This document shows positions 26,116 through 34,294 of a stretch of 64,000 bases of DNA, piece after piece. The translations under genes were made by a program, and so were the position numbers. The notes beneath the pieces are model-generated. The model saw only the letters and a program-made list of their open reading frames with translations, was not told the origin of the DNA and searched no databases. How positions within the stretch are numbered: the first letter of the stretch is position 1; every line of letters starts with the position of its first letter. Source of the stretch: Flavobacteria bacterium GWA2_35_26 (GTDB lineage Bacteria > Bacteroidota > Bacteroidia > Flavobacteriales > Flavobacteriaceae); NCBI GenBank assembly GCA_001800905.1, contig MGWH01000002.1, positions 496,001 through 560,000 on the forward strand, given 5' to 3'.

Positions 26116-26802
26116 ATGAATAAATTCTTTTTTGCATTATTAAGCTGCTGCTGCTTCACAGCTACCCAAGCTCAAATTAATGAGTTAGGCGTTTTTGTGG
26201 GGGGAAGTAACTTCATTGGAGATGTTGGCGCGACTACTTTCATTAATCCAAATGCTTCAACAGTAGGTTTGATTTACAAATGGAATAAAACACCCAGACA
26301 TTCTTGGCGAATTACTTACATACAATCAAACCTAGAGTCTAATGATATTGATTCTGAAGAATTAAGAAGAATAAATAGAGGTTTTTCCTTCCAGAACACA
26401 ATAAAGGAAATTTCTGGAGGAATCGAATTCAATTTTTTTGATTTTAACATCTACAATCCTTTAGAAAGAAAAATAACTCCGTATGTCTTTACAGGACTTA
26501 GCTTAAGCTTTTACGATAGTTTATTTTACAAATATGGTCTAGCTGAATTTGATTCAAAACAAAAAACTCTTGCATTACCCATAATTTTAGGTGTAAAATC
26601 CAATTTAACTTCTAATTTTGTGCTAGGTTTGGAAATTGGTGCTCGGTACACCTTTGCTGATGACATTGATGGGAGTTTGCCTAGAAATGATAGTTGGCAA
26701 CCCATACAATTTGGTAACCAAAATAACAACGATTGGTATGTGTTTTCAGGTATAACATTAACCTATACGTTTGGGAACAAACCTTGTTTTTGTGCAGAAT
26801 AA
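26116..26802 (+). CDS. DUF6089 outer-membrane beta-barrel protein
   Basis: A 228-residue exported protein: signal peptide (residues 1-19, ending TQA), then alternating beta-strands typical of a small outer-membrane barrel (GVFVGGSNFIGDVG, PYVFTGLSLSFYDS, FVLGLEIGARYTF) ending in YTFG. A DUF6089-type protein directly before uppS and bamA is a regular arrangement in Flavobacteriia, suggesting a role at the envelope. No enzymatic motif is seen. It ends one base before the uppS ATG, so translation is likely coupled. Confidence 0.85.
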   Translation: MNKFFFALLSCCCFTATQAQINELGVFVGGSNFIGDVGATTFINPNASTVGLIYKWNKTPRHSWRITYIQSNLESNDIDSEELRRINRGFSFQNTIKEISGGIEFNFFDFNIYNPLERKITPYVFTGLSLSFYDSLFYKYGLAEFDSKQKTLALPIILGVKSNLTSNFVLGLEIGARYTFADDIDGSLPRNDSWQPIQFGNQNNNDWYVFSGITLTYTFGNKPCFCAE

Positions 26803-26803
26803 A

Positions 26804-27544
26804 ATGGATAGAATAAATACTATAGATAAAGATAAACTCCCAAAACACCTCGCCATTATTATGGATGGGAATGGTCGTTGGGCAAAACAACGTGGTTTAT
26901 TACGAGCGCTTGGCCATGAAAGCGGCACTAAATCGGTAAAAAAAATTATCGAAGCTTGTACCAAATTAGGGATTGAAAATTTAACCTTGTATGCTTTTTC
27001 AACTGAAAATTGGAACCGCCCAAAATTAGAAGTGGAAGCGTTAATGAGAGTTTTGGTTAATTCACTTAAAAAAGAACTCCCTACTTTAGAACGCAACAAC
27101 ATCAAAATGAATGCCATCGGTAATCTAGACCAATTACCTTCAATCGCTCGAAAAGAATTACTAGAAGTAATTGAAAAAACAGCCAACAATACGCAACTCA
27201 CACTAACCTTAGCATTAAGTTACGGATCAAGAGAAGAAATTGTACGTGCCGTTAAAAATATAAGTGATAAAGTTAAAAATAATATAATTTCAATAGACTC
27301 TATTGACGATTCCATTATAAATGAGCATCTTTACACCCAAAATTTACCAGAGGTAGATTTATTAATACGAACTAGTGGAGAACATAGAATCAGTAATTTT
27401 TTGCTTTGGCAAATAGCCTATGCAGAATTATATTTTACCGACATATTATGGCCTGACTTTAAAGAAGAAGATTTATATGAGGCTATCCTTAGTTATCAAA
27501 AAAGAGAACGTAGATTTGGAAAAACAAGCGAACAAATTAAATAA
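26804..27544 (+). CDS. uppS: undecaprenyl diphosphate synthase
   Basis: A 246-residue cis-prenyltransferase making undecaprenyl diphosphate, the lipid carrier for peptidoglycan and polysaccharides. The catalytic Asp21 lies in AIIMDGNGRWAKQRG; the C-terminal substrate site is RTSGEHRISNFLLWQ, followed by ELYFTDILWPDF. I start at ATG 26804, one base after the stop of the preceding gene; the longer reading frame from a TTG (26771) would overlap that gene and has no homology-like sequence. It is followed after 7 bases by bamA. Confidence 0.96.
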   Translation: MDRINTIDKDKLPKHLAIIMDGNGRWAKQRGLLRALGHESGTKSVKKIIEACTKLGIENLTLYAFSTENWNRPKLEVEALMRVLVNSLKKELPTLERNNIKMNAIGNLDQLPSIARKELLEVIEKTANNTQLTLTLALSYGSREEIVRAVKNISDKVKNNIISIDSIDDSIINEHLYTQNLPEVDLLIRTSGEHRISNFLLWQIAYAELYFTDILWPDFKEEDLYEAILSYQKRERRFGKTSEQIK

Positions 27545-27551
27545 TTTTTTA

Positions 27552-30221
27552 GTGTTACAAAAAAGCATACGAATAGTAATTTGTTTACTATTATTTGGAA
27601 GTATTTTCCAAGCAGCAGCTCAAGACAGAGTACCATTTGATCAAGGGAAAAAATATTTTTTAGCAGATGTCAATATAGTAGGTAAAATTACATTTAACAC
27701 CCAAACAGTTGTCGCTTTTTCTGGATTACAAAAAGGAAATGAAATTACTGTTCCTGGAGAAGAAATTAGTAGCGCCATTAAAAAATTAGGCAAATTAGGT
27801 TTGTTCAATGAAATTTCATTTTATGTAAATAAAGTAGAAAATGACAGTGTTTATCTTGATCTTCATTTAGAAGAATTACCTAAATTAAATAAGGTTAGAT
27901 TTGTCGGTGTAAAGAAAAACAAAACAGAAGGCTTAATCAAAGACAATGGGCTAACTGAAAATAAAGTAGTAAATGAAAACTTAATTACTACTACCAAAAA
28001 CTACATTGAAAACAAATACAAAAAAGATGGTTATTTCAACACCAAAGTAAATATCAATACCGTTGCGGATACTACTACAATTAACCAAGTAAATATGTTG
28101 GTTACTATAGATAAAGGAACAAAGGTCAAAATTGATAAAATAGACTTTGTGGGTAATAGCAAAATTTCTGATAAATCATTGCGAAAAGCAATGAAAGATA
28201 CCAAACAGAAAAAAATTACTCGTTTATTTAAAGCCTCCAAATTTATCAAAGACAAATACAAGTCAGATTTAGATAAAGTAATTGATGCTTACAAAGAAAA
28301 AGGGTTTAGAGATGCCAGAGTCGTTTCAGATACAGTAAGTTATGATAAATCTAAAAATGCTTTGGCTGTTTCAATTAAGGTTGAAGAAGGAAATAAATAT
28401 TACTTTGGAAACATCAAATTTTTAGGCAATACTGTTTATCCTGACCAAGGATTAAGTAGAGTATTAGGCTTAAAAAAGGGAGATGTGTATAATGGCGTTT
28501 TATTGGAAAAAAGGATTGCTGACAAATCAAAACCAGACGGAGAAGACATTACTAACTTGTACCAAAACAATGGATATTTATTTTCTAGCATCAATGCAGT
28601 AGAGGTAAAAACTGCAAATGACACTATTGATTTTGAAATACGCGTTACCGAGGGACCTATTGCTTACTTCAACAAAATAACTGTTGTTGGAAACGATAAA
28701 ACTAACGATCAAGTTATATACAGAGAGTTACGAACTAAACCAGGAGAAAAGTACAGTAAAGAAGAATTAGTAAGAACAATTAGAGAAATTGGGCAACTTG
28801 GTTTCTTTGATCCGGAGACTATTGATCCAAAATTTAAAAACGTAGATTCAAGTGCTGGAACTGTTGATATTGAATATAACCTTGCCGAAAAAGGTGCAAG
28901 TCAAATTGAACTTCAAGGAGGCTATGGCGGTGGTGGTTTTATTGGAACACTTGGTCTATCTTTCAATAATTTTTCTGCAAGAAATATGTTTAAAAAAGAA
29001 GCTTATAAACCATTGCCTATGGGAGATGGACAAAAAGTATCATTGCGTTTACAAGCAAGTACATATTTTAGAACCTACAGCGCTTCGTTTTCTGAACCTT
29101 GGTTTGGTGGTAAAAAACCAGTTCAGTTTAGTTCTTCATTATCATTTAGTCAACAATATTTAAATAATTTTGTTACGTATCAAGTAGATAAATCTAAAAG
29201 TTTTAGCATCCTAACACTTTCAGTAGGTATAGCAAAAAGATTAACAGTCCCTGATGATTATTTTGTATTATCACAATCATTGAGTTACCAACATTATGCA
29301 TTAAATAATTACAATACTGGTTTGTTTACATTTGGAAATGGTACTTCAAGAAATTTATCTTACACCGTAGGTTTAACTAGAAGCAACAAAGGAGTTAACC
29401 CAATATTTCCAACATATGGTTCAGAATTTAGTGTTTCAGCTAAATTAACACCTCCTTATTCTTTATTTAGCAAAACCAATTATGCAACTCTTGGCGACCT
29501 AGAAGAATTCAAATACCGACATGTTGGAACTACCTATGCAGGAACAGACGGAGTATTGGTAAACGAAGGTGATCTAGTAAAAGCATTACCAAGTGCAGAA
29601 AACCCAACTCCAAACCGAGTAACAAATATCCAAGATGCAGTAGCTGACCCATCCAAAGTAGACCAGGAAAAATTCAAATTATTGGAATACTACAAAGTCA
29701 AATTTAAAGCTGATTGGTACACCAAAATATACGGAAAATTAGTATTGCGTAGTTTGTCAGAATTTGGTTTCATGGGAGCATATAATCAAAATCGTGGATC
29801 AGTTCCTTTCGAAAGATTTTATTTGGGTGGAGATGGTATGGCTAATTTTGCAATGGACGGTAGAGAAACTATCCAATTAAGAGGTTATCCAAACAACTCT
29901 CTAACACCAATTAATAATGCGGGAGAACAATTGGGAGCTACAATCTATAATAAATTTTCGTTAGAAATGAGATACCCAATTACACTGAAAGCATCGGCGT
30001 CCATTTATGCATTAGCATTTTTAGAAGCTGGTTCGTCATATGATTCTTTTAAAAACTACAACCCTTTCTCGTTAAATCGTTCTGCAGGGGTTGGATTAAG
30101 AGTTTTCATGCCGGCTTTCGGATTGTTAGGAATCGATTTTGCTAAAGGTTTTGATGCATTACCTGGACAAACAGCACCTAATGGATGGGAAACCCATTTC
30201 ATTATTGGACAACAGTTCTAA
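27552..30221 (+). CDS. bamA: outer-membrane protein assembly factor BamA
   Basis: An 889-residue Omp85 protein that inserts beta-barrel proteins into the outer membrane. The start is GTG 27552 (7 bases after uppS): the protein then begins with a good signal peptide (IRIVICLLLFGSIFQAAAQ). Residues about 35-420 hold repeated POTRA modules (FLADVNIVGKI, KIDKIDFVGN, YYFGNIKFLGN, AYFNKITVVGN). The C-terminal barrel has GYGGGGFIGTLGLSFNNFSARN, and QLRGYP which equals the conserved (V/I)RG(F/Y) loop of Omp85 proteins. The barrel has long acidic inserts (EEFKYRHV...). Skp-like genes follow, as in many Bacteroidetes. Confidence 0.95.
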   Translation: MLQKSIRIVICLLLFGSIFQAAAQDRVPFDQGKKYFLADVNIVGKITFNTQTVVAFSGLQKGNEITVPGEEISSAIKKLGKLGLFNEISFYVNKVENDSVYLDLHLEELPKLNKVRFVGVKKNKTEGLIKDNGLTENKVVNENLITTTKNYIENKYKKDGYFNTKVNINTVADTTTINQVNMLVTIDKGTKVKIDKIDFVGNSKISDKSLRKAMKDTKQKKITRLFKASKFIKDKYKSDLDKVIDAYKEKGFRDARVVSDTVSYDKSKNALAVSIKVEEGNKYYFGNIKFLGNTVYPDQGLSRVLGLKKGDVYNGVLLEKRIADKSKPDGEDITNLYQNNGYLFSSINAVEVKTANDTIDFEIRVTEGPIAYFNKITVVGNDKTNDQVIYRELRTKPGEKYSKEELVRTIREIGQLGFFDPETIDPKFKNVDSSAGTVDIEYNLAEKGASQIELQGGYGGGGFIGTLGLSFNNFSARNMFKKEAYKPLPMGDGQKVSLRLQASTYFRTYSASFSEPWFGGKKPVQFSSSLSFSQQYLNNFVTYQVDKSKSFSILTLSVGIAKRLTVPDDYFVLSQSLSYQHYALNNYNTGLFTFGNGTSRNLSYTVGLTRSNKGVNPIFPTYGSEFSVSAKLTPPYSLFSKTNYATLGDLEEFKYRHVGTTYAGTDGVLVNEGDLVKALPSAENPTPNRVTNIQDAVADPSKVDQEKFKLLEYYKVKFKADWYTKIYGKLVLRSLSEFGFMGAYNQNRGSVPFERFYLGGDGMANFAMDGRETIQLRGYPNNSLTPINNAGEQLGATIYNKFSLEMRYPITLKASASIYALAFLEAGSSYDSFKNYNPFSLNRSAGVGLRVFMPAFGLLGIDFAKGFDALPGQTAPNGWETHFIIGQQF

Positions 30222-30253
30222 GACTTGAATTCATTTCCAAAACAACAAAAGTT

Positions 30254-31249
30254 ATGAGAAAACAATTATTATTTCTATTTTTAACGATTATTGGAACTGG
30301 AGCAATTCAAGGGCAAATTAAAAGCACTAAAATTGGTTATATTGATATGGAATACATTTTGCAAAATGTTTCCAATTATAAAGAAGCTCAAAACCAATTA
30401 GAACAGAAAGCACAAAAGTGGCAACAAGAAATTGAAGAAAAAAAGAATGAAATAAAAAAACTTTCTGAATCGTTAAACACAGAAAAACCTTTGTTAACCA
30501 AAGAACTAATTGAAGAAAGAGAAGCTGAAATCAAGTTTTTAGAGAAAGAGGTATTAGAGTTTCAACAAAATAGATTTGGTGCCAATGGTGCCTTAATTCA
30601 ACAAAAATTACTGTTAACCAAGCCTATTCAGGATCAAGTTTTTACAACAGTACAAGATATTGCAGAAGCAAAAAAATATGATTTCATATTTGATAAATCT
30701 TCCGATTTAACTATGTTATTTGCAGCAAAAAGATTTGATATTAGCGACCAAGTTTTACGTGTTATTAATCGAAGTGAGAGAATAGAACAACTAACTAAAA
30801 AACAACAAAAAGAGTTAGAAGAGAAAGAAAAAAGAGAGGATGAAATTAAAGAAAATCCTGAAATTCTTGACAAACAAAAAGCGTTAGATGCAAAAAAAGA
30901 AGCTCGAGAAAAAGAAATATTAGAGCGTAAATTATTACAAGAGACAAAGAAAAAAGAATTCGAAGAACGAAGAAAAAAATTAGCAGCTGAAAAAGAAGCA
31001 AAGATAAACCCTAATTTAGCAAACAAAACGGCTACTACAGAAGTTACAAGTAATGAAAAGCAAGAAGCCGCAGAATTAATTAGAAAAAAACAAGCAGAAG
31101 AAAAAGCTAAAAACCTTGAAGAACGTAAAAAAGTAATCGAGGAAAAAAGAAAGGCTACTGAAGACAAAAGAAATAAAATAATAGAAGAAAGAGCCGCAGC
31201 TAAAAAAGCAGCTGAAGAAAAATTAAAAACAAATACAAACAAAAATTAA
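30254..31249 (+). CDS. OmpH/Skp family chaperone with long charged tail
   Basis: A 331-residue periplasmic chaperone of the OmpH/Skp family. Start ATG 30254 gives a signal peptide (LLFLFLTIIGTGAIQ). Residues 24-170 match the family core (TKIGYIDMEYILQNVSNYKEAQNQL... helical arms ... FIFDKSSDLTMLFA). Residues 180-331 are an added, nearly all K/E/A/R helix, with coiled-coil-like repeats (EEKEKREDEIK, EERKKVIEEKRKATEDK). That tail is not in E. coli Skp. It lies between bamA and a second, short ompH gene; a periplasmic spacer or cell-wall contact is possible but unproven. Confidence 0.9.
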   Translation: MRKQLLFLFLTIIGTGAIQGQIKSTKIGYIDMEYILQNVSNYKEAQNQLEQKAQKWQQEIEEKKNEIKKLSESLNTEKPLLTKELIEEREAEIKFLEKEVLEFQQNRFGANGALIQQKLLLTKPIQDQVFTTVQDIAEAKKYDFIFDKSSDLTMLFAAKRFDISDQVLRVINRSERIEQLTKKQQKELEEKEKREDEIKENPEILDKQKALDAKKEAREKEILERKLLQETKKKEFEERRKKLAAEKEAKINPNLANKTATTEVTSNEKQEAAELIRKKQAEEKAKNLEERKKVIEEKRKATEDKRNKIIEERAAAKKAAEEKLKTNTNKN

Positions 31250-31268
31250 TATTAAATACCTTAAAACA

Positions 31269-31766
31269 ATGAATCAAATCAAGACTTTAGTAATCGCTGC
31301 AATAGTATTCTTAGGAGCAAATCAAATTTCAGCACAAACAAAAACTGCTCACGTAGATGTTAATGAAATTATGGCAAAAATGCCAGCCATGTTAGATGCA
31401 CAAAAACAATTAGAAAAATTAAGTGCTACTTACGATGCTGAATATAAAAAAATGGTTGAAGAATACCAAGGAAAGTTAAAAAAGTACGAAGCAGAAGCAG
31501 CTACTGTAACTGAGGCTGTAAACGGAGAGCGTTCTAAAGAAGTACAAGACATGCAAAAAAGAATTGTAGACTATAGAGATAATGCTCAAAAAGAATTACA
31601 ACAAAAAGAATCAGATATTGTAAAACCATTAATGGAAAAAGTAAGAGCTTCAATCCAAAAAGTAGGAAAAGCTAAAGGTTTCCAATACGTATTAGATGGA
31701 TCTTCTCTTTTATTAGCTGATGGTACTAACTTAACAATTGATGTGAAAAAAGATTTAGGATTTTAA
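31269..31766 (+). CDS. OmpH/Skp family chaperone
   Basis: A 165-residue Skp-like chaperone of ordinary size. Signal peptide 1-22 (MNQIKTLVIAAIVFLGANQISA), then TKTAHVDVNEIMAKMPAMLDAQKQLEKL, two long helices with heptad-like spacing, and the closing strand GFQYVLDGSSLLLADGTNLT. Skp holds unfolded outer-membrane proteins in the periplasm and passes them to BamA, whose gene is two places upstream. Followed by a strong terminator that ends the transcript. Confidence 0.94.
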   Translation: MNQIKTLVIAAIVFLGANQISAQTKTAHVDVNEIMAKMPAMLDAQKQLEKLSATYDAEYKKMVEEYQGKLKKYEAEAATVTEAVNGERSKEVQDMQKRIVDYRDNAQKELQQKESDIVKPLMEKVRASIQKVGKAKGFQYVLDGSSLLLADGTNLTIDVKKDLGF

Positions 31767-31786
31767 TCTGAAACTTTATTTTATAC

Positions 31787-31821
31787 AAACGGCTCTTTCA
31801 TCTGGAAAGAGCCGTTTTTTT
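31787..31821 (+). terminator. Rho-independent terminator
   Basis: AACGGCTCTTTC / GAAAGAGCCGTT stem with a four-base loop, followed by seven T. It closes the bamA-ompH-ompH transcript. Confidence 0.9.
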
Positions 31822-31835
31822 ATACACCAATTTAT

Positions 31836-31869
31836 TTGTAGGAATTTAAAATTGTAGTTGGTAACTTTG
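31836..31869 (+). promoter_or_regulatory. murI: promoter of murI, possibly leaderless
   Basis: TTG (31836-31838), a 23-base spacer, TAACTTTG (31862-31869). The box ends only 5 bases before the murI ATG (31875). Confidence 0.65.
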
Positions 31870-31874
31870 TTTCT

Positions 31875-32651
31875 ATGGAGAACAACCAACCTATAGGAAT
31901 TTTCGACTCTGGCATTGGAGGTACATCAATTTGGCAAGAAATACATCAATTACTTCCCAATGAGAAAACGATTTACCTCGCCGATAGTAAAAATGCTCCC
32001 TATGGCCAAAAATCAAAACAAGAAATAATTGATTTGAGTATTAAAAATACTGATTTTCTTCATGAAATGAATTGCAAGCTTATCGTAGTTGCTTGCAATA
32101 CGGCAACAACTAATGCTATCCAAGAATTAAGAGCTAAATACACTGTCCCTTTTATTGGTATTGAACCTGCAATTAAACCTGCAGCAACCAATTCAAAGAC
32201 ACAAACTATTGGAATCTTAGCTACCAAAGGAACTCTCAATAGCGAATTGTTCCATAGAGCCACCGAAATGTTTCAAGACACCAGAATTGTTGAACAGGTG
32301 GGACATGGTTTGGTGCAACTTATCGAAGGAGGACAGATCAATTCTATAGAAATGGAACAATTACTTCACTCCTATTTGCAACCCATGATTGATGCTAATA
32401 TTGATTATTTAGTATTAGGCTGTAGCCATTATCCTTATTTGATTCCACAAATAAAAAAAATGCTTCCTGATCACATTCAAATTATCGATTCAGGACAAGC
32501 TGTTGCAAGACAAACACAAAAAGTACTACAAGAAAAGGTAGGCGTATCAAACATAAAAAACCCAGAACCTATTTTTTATTCTAATACAGATACAGCGGTA
32601 CTAAATGCTATTTTAAATAATAAATATACCGCAGAACAAATCAATTTTTAA
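31875..32651 (+). CDS. murI: glutamate racemase
   Basis: A 258-residue enzyme making D-glutamate for peptidoglycan. Both catalytic cysteines are present: Cys74 in VACNTATTNA and Cys183 in LGCSHYPYL, together with Asp11-Ser12 in GIFDSGIGG and His185. The ATG at 31875 lies 5 bases after a promoter box, so the mRNA may be leaderless. It follows the bamA-ompH block but is separated from it by a terminator, so is an independent unit. Ends 5 bases before the convergent gamma carbonic anhydrase gene. Confidence 0.96.
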   Translation: MENNQPIGIFDSGIGGTSIWQEIHQLLPNEKTIYLADSKNAPYGQKSKQEIIDLSIKNTDFLHEMNCKLIVVACNTATTNAIQELRAKYTVPFIGIEPAIKPAATNSKTQTIGILATKGTLNSELFHRATEMFQDTRIVEQVGHGLVQLIEGGQINSIEMEQLLHSYLQPMIDANIDYLVLGCSHYPYLIPQIKKMLPDHIQIIDSGQAVARQTQKVLQEKVGVSNIKNPEPIFYSNTDTAVLNAILNNKYTAEQINF

Positions 32652-32656
32652 AGAAA

Positions 32657-33172
32657 CTATTCTTCTTTGAACCAATTAGAATACATTACATAGTTATTCG
32701 ATATACGCTCAATTTCCCCAGCAAAATCAGATTGATTAATGTCTTTTACTTTTTTAGCAGGCACACCCGCCCAAATGGTCCCAGACTCCACTACAGTATT
32801 TTGCGTAATTACAGAACCCGCAGCAACTATTGAATTACTTTCGATAACACAATTATCCATTACAATCGCTCCCATTCCAATTAAGACATTATCTTTAATA
32901 GTACAACCATGCACAATGGCGTTATGGCCAATAGAAACATTATTACCAATAATCGTAGGGTGTTTTTGATAGGTACAATGAATAATAGCACCATCTTGGA
33001 TATTTACTTTATTACCAATAGATATAAAATGTACATCACCTCTAATAACAGCATTGAACCAAACGCTGCAAGAGTGACCAAAAGTTACATCCCCAACAAT
33101 TGTAGCATTTTCAGCAACATAACAATCTTCTGGAATCTCGGGTGACTTCCCGTTAACCGATTTGATTAGCAT
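32657..33172 (-). CDS. gamma-carbonic anhydrase family protein
   Basis: A 171-residue left-handed beta-helix protein with hexapeptide repeats (NATIVGDVTFGHSCSVWF, IIGNNVSIGHNAIVHGC, NVLIGMGAIVMDNC). The three zinc/iron ligands of gamma carbonic anhydrases are present as His65, His83 and His88, and the RGD at 44-46 is conserved. The YrdA/PaaY branch differs from the Cam archetype by lacking its acidic loop, so activity is uncertain; the family often has metal-dependent carbonic anhydrase or hydrolase activity. It lies 20 bases downstream of the PorP-like gene on the same strand and may be co-transcribed with it. Confidence 0.9.
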   Translation of the reverse strand: MLIKSVNGKSPEIPEDCYVAENATIVGDVTFGHSCSVWFNAVIRGDVHFISIGNKVNIQDGAIIHCTYQKHPTIIGNNVSIGHNAIVHGCTIKDNVLIGMGAIVMDNCVIESNSIVAAGSVITQNTVVESGTIWAGVPAKKVKDINQSDFAGEIERISNNYVMYSNWFKEE

Positions 33173-33192
33173 AGTCTTAAAATAAAAGGATT

Positions 33193-34176
33193 TTATAAAG
33201 TAGTTCCGATATAGTATTCTTGTTTACAATTAAAGTTGAAACCTAAAGTAATTTGATGATAGGCACCTTGATCAAATAATATAGGTCCTGTGACTTTAGA
33301 ATAGGTATATCCAACCATAAATTGTTTATAGGTTACTCCAAAAAAAGGAGTTAAATATTGTAATTTCTGACTCGAGATACCAGTCCCATTCAAATATTGT
33401 GCACCTTCAAAGCTTCGTCGATAAGAAAATCCACCCCAAATAGTACCTTCTCCTAATGCAAATTGTTTTTGGGCTTTTATATTAAAATCAACTAATTTTT
33501 CTTTAGTAGCATCAATCATTTGAAACAAAATCGAAGGCTCCCAAAGGATAGTTTGTTTATCACCAAAAGCATGACCTGTGCTGAATATATACCTACGCAA
33601 ATTAGGACTCTCATAATCACTATACAATGATCTCTTAACATCTAAAGCCCCCAAAACCGTAGCATGAACATAAAAATTTAAGAAATTATACGATACTCCA
33701 AAATCAGCATTGAAATAAGAACTCTTTTGAACTTGCCCGAAAATAATCGGATCAAAATCTGTAAATGTAGTTTCATCCAATTGATTTTGAATAAATCCGG
33801 CACTCATCCCAAAAGACAATTGATTCAAATCTATATCATCACGAGAAAACATTATATGATGCGCATAAGTCAATTTGACTCCCTTTTGAGAATGATATCC
33901 ATTTTTATCATTAAACAAAATAATTCCAGCCCCAGATTTTTCATCAAGGCGCATATTAAAACTAGCGGTTTGTAATTCTGGAGCATCTTCTTGACCAAAC
34001 CATTGCTTACGACCTGTTATCCTTAATTTATCACAATTGGAAGCACCCGCCATCGAGGGATGTAATAAATAATAATTATCTGTCAAATAATCCGAGTATA
34101 CAGGAATTCCCTCTTGTGCAAGAGAGGTAAATTGAATCAATAAAACAAAAAATAAAAATCCTAATTTATTGCGCAC
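33193..34176 (-). CDS. PorP/SprF-like T9SS outer-membrane protein
   Basis: A 327-residue member of the PorP/SprF family. Signal peptide 1-20 (MRNKLGFLFFVLLIQFTSLA). The family opening is SDYLTDNYYLLHPSMAGA, then GRKQWFGQEDAPELQT, GAGIILFNDKNGYHSQKGVKLTYAHH and a C-terminal beta-barrel ending in GFNFNCKQ. SprF-like proteins are usually encoded next to a large type-B CTD adhesin and help its attachment. Here no such partner is adjacent; the nearest is the lectin-domain protein at 8-11 kb. An exact -7 box lies 63 bases upstream. Partner and role unknown. Confidence 0.9.
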   Translation of the reverse strand: MRNKLGFLFFVLLIQFTSLAQEGIPVYSDYLTDNYYLLHPSMAGASNCDKLRITGRKQWFGQEDAPELQTASFNMRLDEKSGAGIILFNDKNGYHSQKGVKLTYAHHIMFSRDDIDLNQLSFGMSAGFIQNQLDETTFTDFDPIIFGQVQKSSYFNADFGVSYNFLNFYVHATVLGALDVKRSLYSDYESPNLRRYIFSTGHAFGDKQTILWEPSILFQMIDATKEKLVDFNIKAQKQFALGEGTIWGGFSYRRSFEGAQYLNGTGISSQKLQYLTPFFGVTYKQFMVGYTYSKVTGPILFDQGAYHQITLGFNFNCKQEYYIGTTL

Positions 34177-34200
34177 AGTTTGTGGTATATAGTTTCTTAA

Positions 34201-34226
34201 ATTAACGTTAATACTATGGTAGTATT
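34201..34226. repeat. two overlapping palindromes in the porP leader
   Basis: ATTAACGTTAAT (34201-34212) is a perfect 12-base palindrome. AATACTA-TGG-TAGTATT (34210-34226) is a 7-base inverted repeat overlapping it. Both lie between the predicted start of transcription and the porP-like ATG. They may bind a regulator or fold in RNA. Confidence 0.6.
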
Positions 34227-34238
34227 GTATTTAATTAT

Positions 34239-34246
34239 CAAATATA
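34239..34246 (-). promoter_or_regulatory. promoter box of the PorP-like gene
   Basis: TATATTTG on the minus strand, exact TAnnTTTG; predicted start near 34234 and a leader of about 58 bases. Confidence 0.55.
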
Positions 34247-34270
34247 GCGATTCAAAGAAAATAACTTTAG

Positions 34271-34278
34271 TAAATTTG
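34271..34278 (+). promoter_or_regulatory. promoter box of nfu gene
   Basis: TAAATTTG on the plus strand, exact TAnnTTTG, 17 bases before the ATG (34295). Confidence 0.6.
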
Positions 34279-34294
34279 CAAAAAATAAAAACTC

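Noticed and set aside
27420..27551. Longer bamA frame starting inside uppS
   Set aside because: It overlaps the C-terminus of uppS in another frame, and its sequence before GTG 27552 is not signal-like.
30634..31242. 202-residue open frame antisense to the long ompH gene
   Set aside because: It is a low-complexity Ser/Phe/Leu mirror of the K/E-rich helix codons on the other strand; the sense gene has a signal peptide and family motifs.
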